DNA from: Brachycybe producta | Lineage: Eukaryota; Arthropoda; Diplopoda; Playtdesmida; Andrognathidae | NCBI GenBank assembly: GCA_036925085.1 | Contig: JAUPFP010000127.1 | Location: forward strand, 149,178 to 213,177 | Reading direction: 5' to 3' | DNA length: 64,000 bases | In this document: positions 1-12,305 of the stretch, piece after piece | Position numbering within the stretch: the stretch's first letter is position 1 | How the letters are laid out: every line of letters starts with the position of its first letter | The notes under the pieces: generated by a model | What the model saw: the letters and a program-made list of their open reading frames with translations, nothing else | Told to the model about the DNA's origin: nothing | Databases searched by the model: none | Position numbers and translations under genes: made by a program

Positions 1-464
1 AAAAGTTGAAACTTAAAAATACCATCTGATAAATGAGGCTTCCTTTTAAATGTTGCGTTCAAAGGAATCACATTTTTTTTGTTATTTTTGTCAGAGTCGA
101 TTAACTAATTGGTTAAAGTACCATATAATGTACATTATTATTATATATTTCGGTTTCGCTTTTCTCCATTTTTCTCAAATCTCAAGAGTTCTTTCTTTCT
201 CTGAGACTTCTTTTAAGAAAATCAATAAATAACGAACGTGACACTTTCTGCTTTTGCGCCCATTGAGTATTACATCTAATTACTAATTAGTAATTAGTCA
301 CCATAAAATTGGGTGTGTTTGGTTTCAAGGTGTTTTTTCTTCTTCTTCTTAACATAGATGGAACCTCGCTTTGAGAGTATATTGAACTTTTAAACAAGTT
401 TAATAAATGTGGAAAATAAAAGACTAGAAACAACTTATTAGGAAAGAATTTCAAGATTTATTTC

Positions 465-597
465 AAAACTAGAAGAGTAAAAACATAAATGAACTTTTTA
501 TGATAAATAGGAAACTTAACTAAAAAGTACAATAAAACGTTAATTTTGAAAGATAATCATGATTGTTGCCACTTTCGTTTACTCTTCTAGTTTCTTG
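465..597. repeat. Foldback element, copy with both ends
   Basis: The left end reads AAAACTAGAAGAGTAAA and the right end is its near reverse complement TACTCTTCTAGTTTCT. Inside are the family landmarks AACTTTTTATG and TTTTGAAAGATAATC. This is one of roughly thirty copies of a palindromic element in this window. The consensus left arm is (T)TAGAAACTAGAAGRGTA, then TCAATCACTTAA, then CATGTTGATATCTTTC, then AAAATAAACTTTTTAT. The right arm repeats these in reverse complement. Confidence 0.75.
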
Positions 598-1047
598 CTC
601 GTTTACAAAAAGATCTTCATAAATGTTTTGTGATTATCTTTCAAGTGGGGGTTTCGGGTTTTCAGTGAGAAAAACAGGGCAGAATTTTCTTTCATTTTCC
701 TTTCCTTCCTTCCTTCCGGTTTATTGATTTTTTCACTTTGTTCCATTTCAATTTCCACGTTCAATTTCATTTTGTGTTTATCAGCACAAGAAATTGAGGC
801 GATAAAGTCCCTTCAACTTCCATCAGATCATTGATTTGTCACACAAAAAATGCCATTTTCAGGCGTTTTGCGGTTTTTTTTTTCTTCTTCTTCTACTATT
901 TTGTATAATCCTTATATTTATACAATGAAAATCGTTTAACACGAAATTGGCAGGAACCGGAATATTTTTTTCGTGTTAAGGTCTCTTTTTGAACAGCTGA
1001 TCATGTCTTTCGGAAGAGCAAAATTAAGAGAAACTAGAAAGTTTTTT

Positions 1048-1187
1048 AAAAAACTAGAAAAGTAGCTCAATCAAGGTGATTTTAAGTTGATATCTTTCAA
1101 AATAAACTTTTTACATACAAAAAAAGCTCATTTTGAAAGATAACAACACGAAAATACTTTTTAAGTTAATTCTACTTTCTAAAACAC
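1048..1187. repeat. Foldback element copy
   Basis: This copy reads AAACTAGAAAAGTAGCTCAA at the left, has GTTGATATCTTTCAAAATAA inside, and ends TTCTACTTTCTAAAACAC. The central part contains the inverted partner TCATTTTGAAAGATAACA. It is a compact complete copy of about 140 bp. Confidence 0.75.
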
Positions 1188-1617
1188 ATTCAAGTTTCCC
1201 TTAATTTTTATACCTGGAAAGGCATATTAATCAAGAGTTAGAGACGCAGTTACACTTTAAAATGAGCTTAATACGAATTTTGTGTTAAAAGAATTTTGAT
1301 GCTGTTCTGAGGATTACCGAACTGAAAAGGCATTTCGTGTTTTAAACGGGTTTCTCTGCGTAATATTGAAGTCAGGAGAATTTCTTTCCGTCTTATTTAT
1401 GAAATAATTTATAAAGACAGTGAAGAAACTTAATGAGGTTCTTTTTTAATAACATTAATTAGAATTTCATACAAGTTAATTCAGTCTTATAATTTAAAAG
1501 TGACCCTTAGTTTTTTTTACTTAAGTTTCAAGTAGTTTTTAAAAAACAGGAGAAATTGTATCCTCGTACTTTTGAGTTATTTATTTTGTAACGAAATTTG
1601 AAGGTTCAAAGTTCACG

Positions 1618-1723
1618 TTGAACCCTCAGAACAGGGTTCCAACATAGGAAAAAAAACGCCTCTATAGTTAAGTTTATTCAATAATACAGAGGATTATGTT
1701 GGAACCCTGTTGTGAGGGTTTGA
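1618..1723. repeat. Palindrome with GAACCCTC/GAGGGTT arms
   Basis: The left arm (1618-1646) contains TTGAACCCTCAGAACAGGG and the right arm (1695-1723) contains CCCTGTTGTGAGGGTTTGA. About 26 of 29 positions pair. An inner CCTCT...AGAGG pair extends the stem. Related arms occur near 20000-20200, 25860-26000 and 29290-29395, so this is a second foldback family. Confidence 0.65.
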
Positions 1724-2366
1724 AGTTCAGTAAAGAGCAAACTAAAAAATTTCTATATAAACTAAATAAATAAATACATTAATAAAAAAAAAAACTCATT
1801 TTTGACAAGTTTTCTTTCTAAAAATTGGTCTAATAGATTTTTGCTGATAGACATTTTTCTTGAAATGAAATTTCCAATTTCTTTTGACTTTTTTCAGAAA
1901 ACAAGTTGTGATATTCAAGAAAGAATAAGAGAAGAGAAATGTCAATAAAAATATATCAAACAATTGTTAGAAAAAAAGATAATAAAAAAATATTGTCTAT
2001 TTTTGTTTGTTTTTTGAAATATTTTTCATTTTTTGACATTTTTAGATTCTTATAATTTCCTTCGATTCTTTCTTAAGTTTTCTCTCTCAACTTAATCCAT
2101 TATATTTATAGTACTTAACATAATGGACGACGACGTATTTGGAATAGATCTCGATTCGTCATTTTTTTTAGGTCCAAATTCCAGAAGAAAACTTATAACT
2201 TGAAGCCTCCTCCTCCTCTGTGCTCAGGCTTCCAATACACAAATATCCTCTTTTGTTCAGTGGTTTTCTATGTTAGAATTGTTTCTGTTCTCATAGTCAG
2301 GGTTCAAGTTATAGCTCAAGTGTCAAGTGTTCTTATTGAATTTGGACCAAAGAAACTTCGCCACAG

Positions 2367-2437
2367 AGAGAGAGAGAGAGAGAGATAAGGGAGAGAGAGA
2401 GAGAGAACAATGAATGAATGAATGAATGAATGAATGC
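2367..2437. repeat. GA microsatellite followed by GAAT tandem repeat
   Basis: Two interrupted runs of GA dinucleotides (2367-2404) are followed by about seven copies of ATGA/GAAT (2410-2437). No function is indicated. Confidence 0.9.
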
Positions 2438-2979
2438 TTTTACCTTGATTAAACTTTGTAATGAAAACTGCTTTAATTTCCTTTCCAATCTTTTTTCTTG
2501 TCTCTAACCGTAGCAACAATTGACTTTTTTTATAACTCAACTTATTAAAACTTATTAAATTTGTATTAAAAAAAACAAGCGATAAATGTTTGTTAGAAAA
2601 ATAATTATTAATTTTCTTTATCGTTTAATTAACTATTTCGCTTGGAAAAGATTTAAATCATAATTAAAATCGAAACCAAGTAAAGTAAGAAATGAAGTGA
2701 AGGAACACAAAAAAACAATAGGGTATAATTTCGCGCTTATTTAGCTTATATTAGAAGAGAAGAAAAAAACAATTATTTATTTTTCTCTCTTTAAAAAGAA
2801 ACAAAGCAAAAATTGTTCATTTTGAGCAACAACTCATTTTGAAAAAAAAATATACCGAATTAAATAAAGTCGGGCATTAAAAGGGTTGAATTATAATTGT
2901 CGGTCGACAATGGCCGCCAATAACAGAGCTTTATGGAAAAATGGGTAAAAAAAAGTAAACTAGGGATTTCAGTACAGAA

Positions 2980-3165
2980 AAAGTCATAAAATTATGACAG
3001 TCATAGCTTATGATGTTAATGTTTGTGTTTTATGATTGTCATATTATTTTGTACACATGTCGATGGGCAGTCATTTAAATAATATTTGTCATAATAATTT
3101 TGTAATTTGCTTTTGTGACAATTATGAGCTAGATAATGACAACTTAAATGTCATATGACAGTCTT
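2980..3165. repeat. Dispersed repeat rich in TGACAGTCATA / TGTCATATGACAG
   Basis: The segment opens TCATAAAATTATGACAGTCA and closes TGTCATATGACAGTC, giving a dyad-rich element of about 185 bp. A second copy in the same orientation lies at about 52505-52670, directly before the satellite array, with the same opening, closing and middle (GTCATATTATT, ATATTTGTCATAA). Confidence 0.7.
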
Positions 3166-5105
3166 ATTTTCTTTCTCTAATAAAGCCCCCATTTTAACTG
3201 CTTAATTTGATCAATTTGTTTTACTATTTCATGAAAATCATGTAAAACAAAGTGTTAATTTTGTCTTAACAAACTTTGTTTTAATTACTTTTTTAAAATT
3301 AACTTATTACACTGATATTTAAATTTGGTGTATTTTAGGATTTGATATTCGAGCAGATTACAGATTGCTTAAAATGTTTTGGTTTTTACATGAAAATATC
3401 ATGAAATATCAAAGATTAGATATATTTTTTGAAAATCATCTGTTGGTCTAAAAATAAAATGTGTAATCTTTGATATTTCAACAAAGATTTCCATGAAATA
3501 TTATTTAACGTAAATATTGATAAAATTGGCTCTCTTAAAAGTACACAGAAGCCAAAAATTTCATTTCGGTTTTGCCATCTTTTTACTTAGTTGTAGTTGT
3601 AGATGGAGAAATGAGAAATGTGGCCGAAATGTGTGTGTTTTCCATCCGGATTTCTCATTTTATGTTGCCGTGTTTACAGAAGCTACTTTGCTGTTGCTGC
3701 TGATGATGCTGATGTTGTAAAATCCAATATTTACCATTTAATAATAATACATAGGAACAACAAGGGGCGCTTTATGTGTGTCTTTGTATCAGAATTTAGC
3801 TGGATTTATATTTTTCTAACTAATAACTACCCCCCTCCCCCTATAATGTATGTATATAGGTTTAATAATAAAGTTTAAAGGTCAGTGATCCCATCAAAAT
3901 AAAAAACCCACTTTTCATTTAAAATTGAACAAAGTTAAGAAAGAAAAAAAAATTGGGTTCAATGTAAATTATTGAGATTTCTTTAAAAAAAAAATTACAA
4001 GAGAAAATATAGCTTCTTAAGTTGTAAATACACGGTCAATTCTGGCTTGTCCATCTTTGGCTTTTTAATCCAAAATCGTCACAGTTAAATTTGTCTTTTG
4101 AAATTGGACTGGTCGAGAGAAACTCTCATTTTTGTGTCAATGTATTTCTCTGTCTCTTCATCGTTCAAATTTGCTCTTTTTAATACTAGAATTGACCATT
4201 TTTTTCATCAAATAGGTAACGTTACGATTTCTACAAACTTCATTTTCTTCCGCTGTACAAAGATGATCAAGCCCCACCCACCCACCCCACCCTCCTTCAG
4301 GAATTGAAGATAGAAGCAAATTAAAAAAATGGCAATATCTACGCGATTGCTTTGAAAAAGCCAAGATGGACAAGCCATAATTGACAGTGTGTATTGTAAG
4401 CTTTATAAGTGCGACACACACACAGCACTTTTAATAAAGAAAAAAAGTGGCTAAGTGTCCTCTTGAGCGACACAAAAGTAAACAAACAGCTGCAGTGGTT
4501 ATCGTCACAAACAGAAACACCCAAAATGAACACAAGGAAAAGTGACGTACAATCCACACATAAAACATGCTCACATGTGACATGTCACAATGGAAAAAAA
4601 AAACTCAAAAAGCACACGTATCACACATGAACAACCCAAGCACGCATTGAATGAAGCTACAAACGTCACAGAAACATCAAACAAAACACGCACACATGTG
4701 ACATGTTAACACAGACTCATACTGTAGGTAATGGTAGCAATGGAATGGAAAAGTGTCACAAAAATAAATGTGACAGACAAATACAAAGAGGCGGTCTTAC
4801 AAAAAAAAAAGCAAATGACACAACTTGTGATAAGAAATTCGATTATTATTAATTTTTTAAAGTGGGGGAAACTTGTTTGAATTACAAAAAAGAAAGAAAA
4901 TGTATTCAAATTGGGGGGGGGGACTCTTTAAAAAGTTAAATTACATTTAAGTGCAATTTAAATTTACATAATATCCATTAAATTCTATTTAAAAAATAGT
5001 AAATGGACGACGACGGCTCCAATAGAGTTAACTTTATTAGCTGATAATATATGTACTTAAAATAAAAGACCCCCGCCATAAATATTAATGGGAATATCAT
5101 TATTA

Positions 5106-5141
<36 letters not shown>

Positions 5142-5170
5142 TTTGAATAAAAAAAAACTTCGAGAGAAAT

Positions 5171-5303
5171 TTCAAAACTGGAATAATTTTAGTAAATGAA
5201 TCGGATTAAAAGTAGTTTTCATGAATTATCAAAAATTCCAAGTAGAACTGAAACCAAAAAAAAAATTCATTTTGAAAGATAATCAAGTACGATTCTAGTT
5301 TAT
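5171..5303. repeat. Foldback element copy, degraded left end
   Basis: The left part reads TTTCAAAACTGGAATAATTT. The middle has TTCATTTTGAAAGATAATCA, and the right end reads ACGATTCTAGTTTAT. It follows a GA microsatellite at 5109-5139. Confidence 0.55.
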
Positions 5304-5725
5304 AAAAAAAGGTTTTGTGACTTTTTATTTCTTCCTGAAGTTCGAAGTGACCACAGGAATCTCTCTTCTCTCATTCATTCATTTATTTAGAGATTGAGAG
5401 AGAGAGAGGGAGAGAGGATTAGGTTAGGTTGTATTAACTGACCAAAAGTAGATTCTTATGTAAGGTGATGGTCAAGAATGACATAACACGGGGTGGGGTG
5501 GCTGGGGAGTTGTTCCCCTCCCCCCATTTTCCTTTTACCCAAGCTCTTATTAAAGACACAGGGTTAAGACCTACTTGATGTCTTAAGCCACTGTCTTAAT
5601 ACCAAATTTCTAAGTAGGGGATTTGTCATCAAGGATTCAAAATTGCATCTTTTTTTCTTTAAGGGACACATTTCCTTGAAAAGGAGGAGGAGGAGGAGGT
5701 AGGATGGGAGATGGTGATGATGATT

Positions 5726-5741
5726 GGGGGGGGGGGGGGGG
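5726..5741. repeat. Poly-G run of 16
   Basis: An uninterrupted run of 16 G follows a (GAT)n-like stretch. It lies about 40 nt inside the first intron of the transporter gene, as poly-C in the transcript. Confidence 0.9.
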
Positions 5742-5782
5742 TAAAGCCCTTTAAAATTATAAGAGATCGCGGTGTGACTTAC

Positions 5783-6365
5783 CTCCTTCAATGACATACT
5801 GAGATCCATAATGAGTTAGTAATCCGAGTAGAGGACTCCATAGGACAGCTGCATGCCCGTGGTGAGCACGTGGACCATGAAGGCACAGGCACAGACCAAC
5901 CAACCCCATCCACCTTCGGGATAATAATGTTGCCTGATGGTCGAACTCTTGAGGTCGTACTTTCTGAACGGAGTGGTCGGCAGCACGTGTTTGTGGTGGT
6001 GGTGGTGGTGACTCGATTCCTGACCGCTGGATGTGGCGGTCAAACTATTGCTACCTCCACTTTGGCCACTCTCGTTACGAACAAGGACACTATGGATGGG
6101 ACATCGATGGTCTCTCAGTGAAGACGTTGGTAAAGGTGGCGGTGGGTGGAGGCGTCGGTGCCACCGACGATGACAACGACCCACCAAAGTCCTCCACTTC
6201 TTCTTCTTCTCGTTCTTCTGGAATGTGTTCATCTGGAGGTCCACCTTTTCGGACATTTGGATTCTGTTTATTATTCTGATTCTGATGATGATGATGATGA
6301 GTGGATGACAATCGCTTTTCAAAGGTGGACACGGGTGTCCCAGCGGTGGGACTCTCTTCATCCAT
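5783..6365 (-). CDS. SLC16/monocarboxylate-type transporter, first coding exon, frame-disrupted
   Basis: Members of the SLC16 (MCT) major facilitator group move monocarboxylates or related solutes across membranes. The exon encodes the family signature at the start of helix 1: YYPEGGWGWLVCACAFM, then HVLTTGMQLSYGVLY. A His-rich, Ser/Pro-rich cytoplasmic N-terminus comes before it. The frame carrying this signature is open from 6361 and stops at 5816-5818. Another frame starts at ATG 6371/6365 (the second ATG sits in ACCATGG) and reads an acidic N-terminus until a stop near 6090. That same frame reads on sensibly at the 3' end (LGLLTHYGSQYVIEG), where the exon meets the donor GAG|GTAAGT at 5783/5782. 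The exon therefore needs two compensating one-base shifts, from sequence errors or decay. Later exons were not found in the window, so specificity cannot be assigned. Confidence 0.75.
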
Positions 6366-7402
6366 GGTCATCCTTTGACTGCTTTATTAATAATTAATCT
6401 GGAGCCACACATACTGTTGGAACAGAGCGGCCCAGTTCCATTCAGTAGTACTAGGCTAGTCAGTCGTAGTGGTGGTGGTTCTTCGGGTGGTGGTGGTGGT
6501 GGTGGTGGTGGATGAGAGACGACGACGACTTCTTCTTCTTCTTCTGTAGCAACCGCGCTTGTTGAGCGCGGACGCTCGACTGACTTCCCACTGATAATCG
6601 ATGTGTTCGCATTCAGCCCGTACAAAAACTAACCTAACCTATATTCTTCTTCTTCTCCTTCTATTTGCGTTCCGCTCCTGAAGATCTGTCTTTCGGTGTA
6701 TTTCTGTAGCCTCCTCCTCCTCCTCCTTCTCCTTTTTTTCAAACACACAAACAACGAACACAAAACAACGAAAGTCAAGAAAATCAAGAAACACTTTTGA
6801 TCAAAACAACATTCATATTTTGTATATTTAAATCAAGAATATTTTTATTCAAATCGGGAATCGTAATTTCTTGGGTGGGACTTTACTTAAGTTAGTTTAG
6901 TTTATCTTAAGTTAGCTAAGGGGCTATACCTTTTTTAAATTTTAATTAAGACTTTTTAATTTTGGAATAATTTAATTTATTTTTATTTCAATTAAGAAAT
7001 TTTTTACAACAAAATATGAAGTTATTAAAATTTATGAATTAAATATTTCAACGGAATAAAATTTTTAAACTATACAAATGATTCTAATTAATAATGCTAC
7101 TGTTTTCAATTAACAAACTTTAATAATGAAATTTAAAATAAATTTAAAATCTAAATAAAATAAGCATAAAATTCAAAAAGAACTGTGAATTTTTATCTAA
7201 AATCACGATTTAATTAAATTACGATTTGACACAAACATATTTTTTTTAAATCTATAATTAGCCAGATTCATTTTTGTTGTTTTTGTAACTATGAAATTAT
7301 TAATTATTAATTAAACACGGGATCCGTAATTCGTTTTTTTCGCCGCCATTTGTTATTCTAAGAAAAAAACCCTTAAGAAGGTAATTAGAAAATGATGATA
7401 AT

Positions 7403-7470
7403 AAAGAGAGAGAGAGAGAGAGAGAGAGATAGATAGAGAAATAGAAGGGGGGGGGGGGGGGGGGGGGGGG
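7403..7470. repeat. GA microsatellite plus poly-G run of 24
   Basis: GA dinucleotides (7403-7429) are followed by an uninterrupted run of 24 G at 7447-7470. Such a run can form a quadruplex or triplex and is hard to sequence, so its exact length should be treated with caution. Confidence 0.9.
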
Positions 7471-7654
7471 TGGTAATATCAATAATCTTGTTCTAAACAT
7501 AAGACATAATAAGCTATAATAATAATAATAATCTTCATTGATTTTAAAGTCGTTTCTCCTCCATCCATATGTAATTAATTTGTAATTATTGCACGAGTTT
7601 AAGCCAAGAATAATTAAATTTCACTTCTGTGTCTCAGAAATTAATAAGAACGGA

Positions 7655-7658
7655 GGGA

Positions 7659-7722
<64 letters not shown>
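7655..7722. repeat. GA microsatellite
   Basis: About 65 bp of nearly pure GA dinucleotides with one GATA interruption. Confidence 0.9.
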
Positions 7723-7723
<1 letters not shown>

Positions 7724-8027
7724 TAAAAAGGTGTTTCAGTAAATTCAATCAAAGCTCATTTATTATATTATGAAAAATGAAAAATAAAAAAATAGACAGA
7801 GAGAGAAATTTATTCCGCTATTTTCCGAATAATCGATTTTTTTTTTGCTTTTCATTTGTTACAGTAAATATCCGGAATTAGTGAGAAAATAGTTTCATTA
7901 TAATAATTAAAGACTAGAGAAATTCAAACGAAATTTGAAATTATATCAGATTAGAATTAAGGTGGTTTTAAAGGTGTAAGTAAACCTCCTGTTTTTTCGA
8001 TTGCAAATTGGAAAAGAGTTGCATGTG

Positions 8028-8195
8028 TTTTAGAAACTAGAAGGGTAATTTTCAAAGTTAGCTTTTTATGTGATTTGTTTAGAGAATGATCCAACTTTAA
8101 GCAGATCACATTTTTTTTTGGCTATAAAAAAAGCTTATTTTGGATTTATTACTCAAGTGATTAAATTATTCAGTTCTAGTTTCTAATAACAGATT
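8028..8195. repeat. Foldback element copy
   Basis: It opens GTGTTTTAGAAACTAGAAGG and ends with CAGTTCTAGTTTCTAATA. The inverted inner landmark AAAAGCTTATTTTGG is present. Confidence 0.7.
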
Positions 8196-8365
8196 CAAGT
8201 TTCTTTTAATTTAGCACCTGAAAGATGAAATGATCAAGAGTTCGAAAGGCGTTTTTTTGCACCTTAAAACCACCTTGAAATTGCGAAAATCTCTGTTCAA
8301 GTTACTTTAGGTCAGGGACTTAGTTTACGATTTTACAAAACGCCCAAAACTTAAGTTTGGAAAAA

Positions 8366-8381
8366 GGGGGGGGGGGGGGGG
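8366..8381. repeat. Poly-G run of 16
   Basis: Uninterrupted G run in otherwise AT-rich intergenic DNA. Confidence 0.9.
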
Positions 8382-8938
8382 AATGACTAGGTTTTTTTCT
8401 TTTCATTGTAATAAATAATTCACCGATTTCAGATATTTCCTATAAAGATAATAGAAAAGAAAATCCCCCCCCCTTCTCCTCTGATGTTTTATTATTATTA
8501 TTTCATCAGAGATTTCAATTGATAAGAAAACATTATTACAAAATAATGTTTATGATTTTTTTAAAAAAATATCTTAAGCTTAAATAAATAAAAGGAGAGA
8601 ATCTGTTTTAAAGGTTATTCTTCCCGCGCTTATAATTTTCTAAGATGACAACACACCTTTTTCAAAGAGATTTCAAGATTTCTATCAAACAAAAGTTACA
8701 ACTTAAGTTCTAAGTTATAATTTTATATAATATAACATATTATGAAAATGTAAATGATAATTCAGTTTTCTAAAATAAGTAGTGAAAAGTGTTTAATCAT
8801 GTTTACAAAAAAAAAGGGGGGAAGTTCGGTTCGTGGTTAATCGAGGTTTGGGGATCGATCATTTTGGGATATTATATTCTAACATTGAAACGTGGACTTA
8901 AAAGCTGAGTTGGAGGAAAGGAAATAAAGAACGAACTG

Positions 8939-8941
<3 letters not shown>

Positions 8942-8973
<32 letters not shown>
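8942..8973. repeat. Poly-C run of 32
   Basis: This is the longest G/C homopolymer in the window: 32 uninterrupted C flanked by AT-rich DNA. Confidence 0.9.
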
Positions 8974-9344
8974 TTTAACCTTAAAAGTTAGGCCTGACTG
9001 TGGTGGTGGTCATTGGCGTCCTGAGAAATTAAACAAAAAAACTTTGCTGGCTTTTTTTTATATTAAGACTATTTATTATACACATTGTATAATATTAATA
9101 ATAATAATAATAATAACAAACAACGAAGGTAAAATACAATTTTCCTTTGTTATATTATTACATGTGGTTTTCTAGGAGAAAAAATAAACAGGTTCATCAT
9201 CATCATACAGTCACGTAAATACCGTCAAAGTGGAAAAATCAGGCATTTTGCACATTTACTACGAGATAATCTTGCAAAAAATCAACATTTTGCAATTCAG
9301 AAGAGCAACAATTAAGGACGGAGAGAACTAACATTGAAAGTGTG

Positions 9345-9510
9345 TGTTAGAAACTAGAACGGTTAGATGTATTTTATAATTACTTAATTGTATTTTTATG
9401 TTGATATTTTTTAAATGAAATTTTAATAGACGAAAATGAAACAATATTGTCTGCACTTAAAAAGTTAGGTAATTTTCAAACTGCCATAAAAGCTTATTTT
9501 AAAAGATATG
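9345..9510. repeat. Foldback element, right end lost
   Basis: The left end reads GTGTGTTAGAAACTAGAACG. The inner inverted landmark AAAAGCTTATTTTAAAAGAT is present, but there is no clear CTTCTAGTTTCT terminus. Confidence 0.6.
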
Positions 9511-9848
9511 AAGATGAAAATTAGGTTTATTTCTGAAAAAAAAGATAGAATAATGATCGAGTTGGGGGGGGGGGCAATAAAATGTCAAATGGTTGTTTTG
9601 AAGCGTTTTTACACATTGCCTAATTGTACAACAAACATATAATGGTGTTTGAGAACATAGTCTAGTGGTTATATAGAATGACTGGTTTGTTTCTAATATA
9701 TTAATTTAAAGGGGGGAGGGGGGTGATGCCATTGGAGTTGATTCTGGATAATAATTGGTTATTTGATGATGAATCCGATGACTGATGATGATGATGATGA
9801 AGATGATTTAGATGCTGAAAAAAGGCTCAAATTGCAACCCAATCCTAC

Positions 9849-9850
<2 letters not shown>

Positions 9851-9895
<45 letters not shown>

Positions 9896-9911
9896 GTAAT
9901 AATAGTAATAC
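9851..9911. repeat. TAA trinucleotide microsatellite
   Basis: About 55 bp of TAA repeats with a few TAG interruptions at the right edge. Confidence 0.9.
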
Positions 9912-10547
9912 TAGTAGATGTAATAAAACATACGAATAACGACTGGCAGGCTTTTTTTCTTCATGTAATATACTACTTTACATAAATTGATGTCCTAAAC
10001 CTGTGCTAATATAATATATAACCAAAACATTGGGACTTTTTCCCGTATTTCTTCTGAGGTTGCTATTTTTATTTGTGTGGTTTTTCCTTCTGATTAAGTT
10101 ACAACAACAAAAAAGCCATAGAAACAAAAGAGATTGAAATTGAATCAAACTGAGTAATAATTCCTAAAAGGATGAAAGTTACTTTTTTAAAAAAATTGAG
10201 CTTTAAAAATGCAGAAATTTATTAGAAAAATAAAATAGTAACTCGAATTTATGTAAAAATATATTTGAAGAAATAAATAATATTTTTGAAAATAATTGTT
10301 TTGTTTTTTTTTAAATATTATCATCAAAGTACTGAATTTCTAACTAAATTTAGCAACTTTTTAAATTTTTTAGTATTTTTTCTAAAAGTGTAAAAAGAAC
10401 GTTTTGTACTAAAAAACGGCGGCGGCGGAAGGGGGAGGGAGGGGGAGCTGGTTATGGAGGACTCCATACCATCGGCACTTCTTAAAGTAAGGAGTCCCCG
10501 TATAACCAAACATGCAGTCCTAGGGAAAACACACTTGTGCTACCACT

Positions 10548-10583
10548 TACTACTACTATTACTACTACTACTACTACTACTAC
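10548..10583. repeat. CTA trinucleotide microsatellite
   Basis: About eleven CTA/ACT units. They account for the poly-Leu open frame seen here, which is not a gene. Confidence 0.85.
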
Positions 10584-10678
10584 TTCAATGTACTCGAAGT
10601 AATTGTCAAATGCACCCTCTTCTTAAGACTTTAGCTTCTTTTTCTTGTTCCTAAATATCCTCGTAATCGTACGTCAGA

Positions 10679-10679
10679 C

Positions 10680-10755
<76 letters not shown>

Positions 10756-10768
10756 TATATATATATAT
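10679..10768. repeat. TAA then AT microsatellite
   Basis: About 75 bp of nearly perfect TAA repeats run into a short AT tract. Confidence 0.95.
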
Positions 10769-12164
10769 GTATATATACGCGGAATGTTTAATTTAGCACC
10801 GCATTTAGCCTCAAACTCTTAACTTAAGTTACAAAATTAAGACAGAGATATATCATCATCATTTTTCTCTTTTGTGAACTTGTGTTTTCGACACACAATA
10901 TGAGATGGAAATCGTGAATATTGAAAAATACGCCCGACACAACAACTATGAGATGACTCTTGTTGTAGAATTTTGTTAAAATGCAAATGAGAAAGACTAG
11001 ATAATAAATTTCTTTCAATTCATTGTTGGGTCTATTATGTCTACACTAATAATAATAATAATAATAAAATATCCCTTGATGGAAAATACAAAATGTCACA
11101 CATTTGTCTTATTCTAGTCTCTCTCTCTCTCTTTTTTTTTACATTTTCAAAAGACGTTGATTTGTGTGTTTCTTACATTTTCTTCTTTTATTTATTGATT
11201 GCATCTTCTATTTTTGACGTCAATTTTTCTAATAAATCTCTTCTTCCTATCATTAATATTAGTACTCATTTGCATAATTATTATTATTATTATTATTATT
11301 ATTCTCTCTTTTTTTGTGTGTTCTTTCTGTGGCTAACCCAACCAACCGCCTCTAGAAATTAGAAAAAAGTGTGTTTGTGAAATCAATACGAATTAAAAAA
11401 GAACATAAATTATTTCACTTTTTAAAGGTGTTTTCATTAAAAAAAAATATTAAGGGAGAGAAAGAGAGAAAACAAGTTTCATTTTTAGCATAAAATCCGA
11501 ATTCTTGTACTTTGATGGTGGTGGGGATGGGCCTCCTTAAGGCCCTTGGCACACACACACCACTTTAAGGGGGGGGGGGACGTGATTTTAACTGCAAAAT
11601 GTCGTTGCGAGTGGCTCGACTGTGGTTGCAATGAACTTTCTATAGAAAAAGAATTTTTTTGTTTTTTTTTTGCTGAGAGTTGAGTAGATTTTTGGTTCAT
11701 TTGTCTCTCTCTCTTTTGGTCAGCACATTTTTCTTTTGTTTTTAAGAGTACAATAGATAGAAATAGATGAGAGAGAGAGAGATTTTGTCAATTGTCTCCT
11801 CCTCATAAATAAGAATTGTTTCATCCAATTGTGTGTTATTTGAAGATTCTTTCTCTCCTCCTTCTTCAATTTGAGTGAAATAACTCAAAATTGAGGCTGC
11901 ATTTAGTTTGGACCAAAATCTTAAAAGTTTATACTTCGTAGGTTTATAACTTCAGAAAAAAAATGACAATAGAAAAGAATGCTCTTAGAAATAGTTTTAA
12001 AAAAACCTAGAAGCGTACTTTTTTATGGATAAAACATTTTTTGGAATTTTTTTTTTGGTTTAACCTAACTTAACAAGAAATTACAATCTAAGCAATTTAA
12101 TTTAAAAAACGAATTCGGATTCCTTTGGGAATGAGGGGATTTGAAGTTTCATATATATATATTT

Positions 12165-12305
12165 GTGCCTTTGGCATTGCAACTTGGAAAATTCATTGCA
12201 AGTGAACCGGAAGAGTGGGAATGGAAATCTTGGATGCAAATACGTCTTCATTTCCTGTGCGCAATGCGCGCGCCTCAGATTCAGAATTTCAGAGTGGGCG
12301 TGGTT
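12165..12305 (+). repeat. Isolated, diverged monomer of the 183-bp satellite
   Basis: The segment contains AACTTGGAAAATTCATTGCA, then AGTGAACCGGAAGAGTGGGA, then GTCTTCATTTCC and GCGCAATGCGCGC. These match, in the same order, the monomer of the large array at 52.8-61 kb (AACTTGGAAAATTCATAGCA, AGTGAACCAGACGAGCGGGA, GTCTTCATTTCC, GTGCAATGCACGC). Roughly 27 bp around GATGCATTCCCAGAAAAGTC are missing. It lies 40 kb from the array, so the satellite family also exists as single dispersed units. Confidence 0.75.

Larger units (their letters stand above)
1..5782. other. Gene-free, repeat-rich stretch
   Basis: I see no exon with a recognisable domain or sustained codon structure here. The content is AT-rich DNA with foldback-element copies near 465-597, 1048-1187 and 5171-5303, a palindrome near 1618-1723, one copy of a TGACAGTCATA-type repeat near 2980-3165, and GA, GAAT and poly-G microsatellites. 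The SLC16-type transporter gene that starts at 6365 on the minus strand must run through this stretch if it is intact, but none of its later exons could be recognised in it. Confidence 0.6.

Noticed and set aside
5816-6625. Several overlapping His-, Pro- and Asp-rich frames on both strands
   Set aside because: They are shadows of CAC/CCA/GAT repeats in the transporter's N-terminal exon. Only the frame with PEGGWGW has family support.
10324-10654. Short frames with a plausible acceptor (CCCTAG|GACTGC, minus strand) that could be an exon
   Set aside because: The frames run into Pro/Leu low complexity from microsatellites, no family is recognised, and there is no partner exon.
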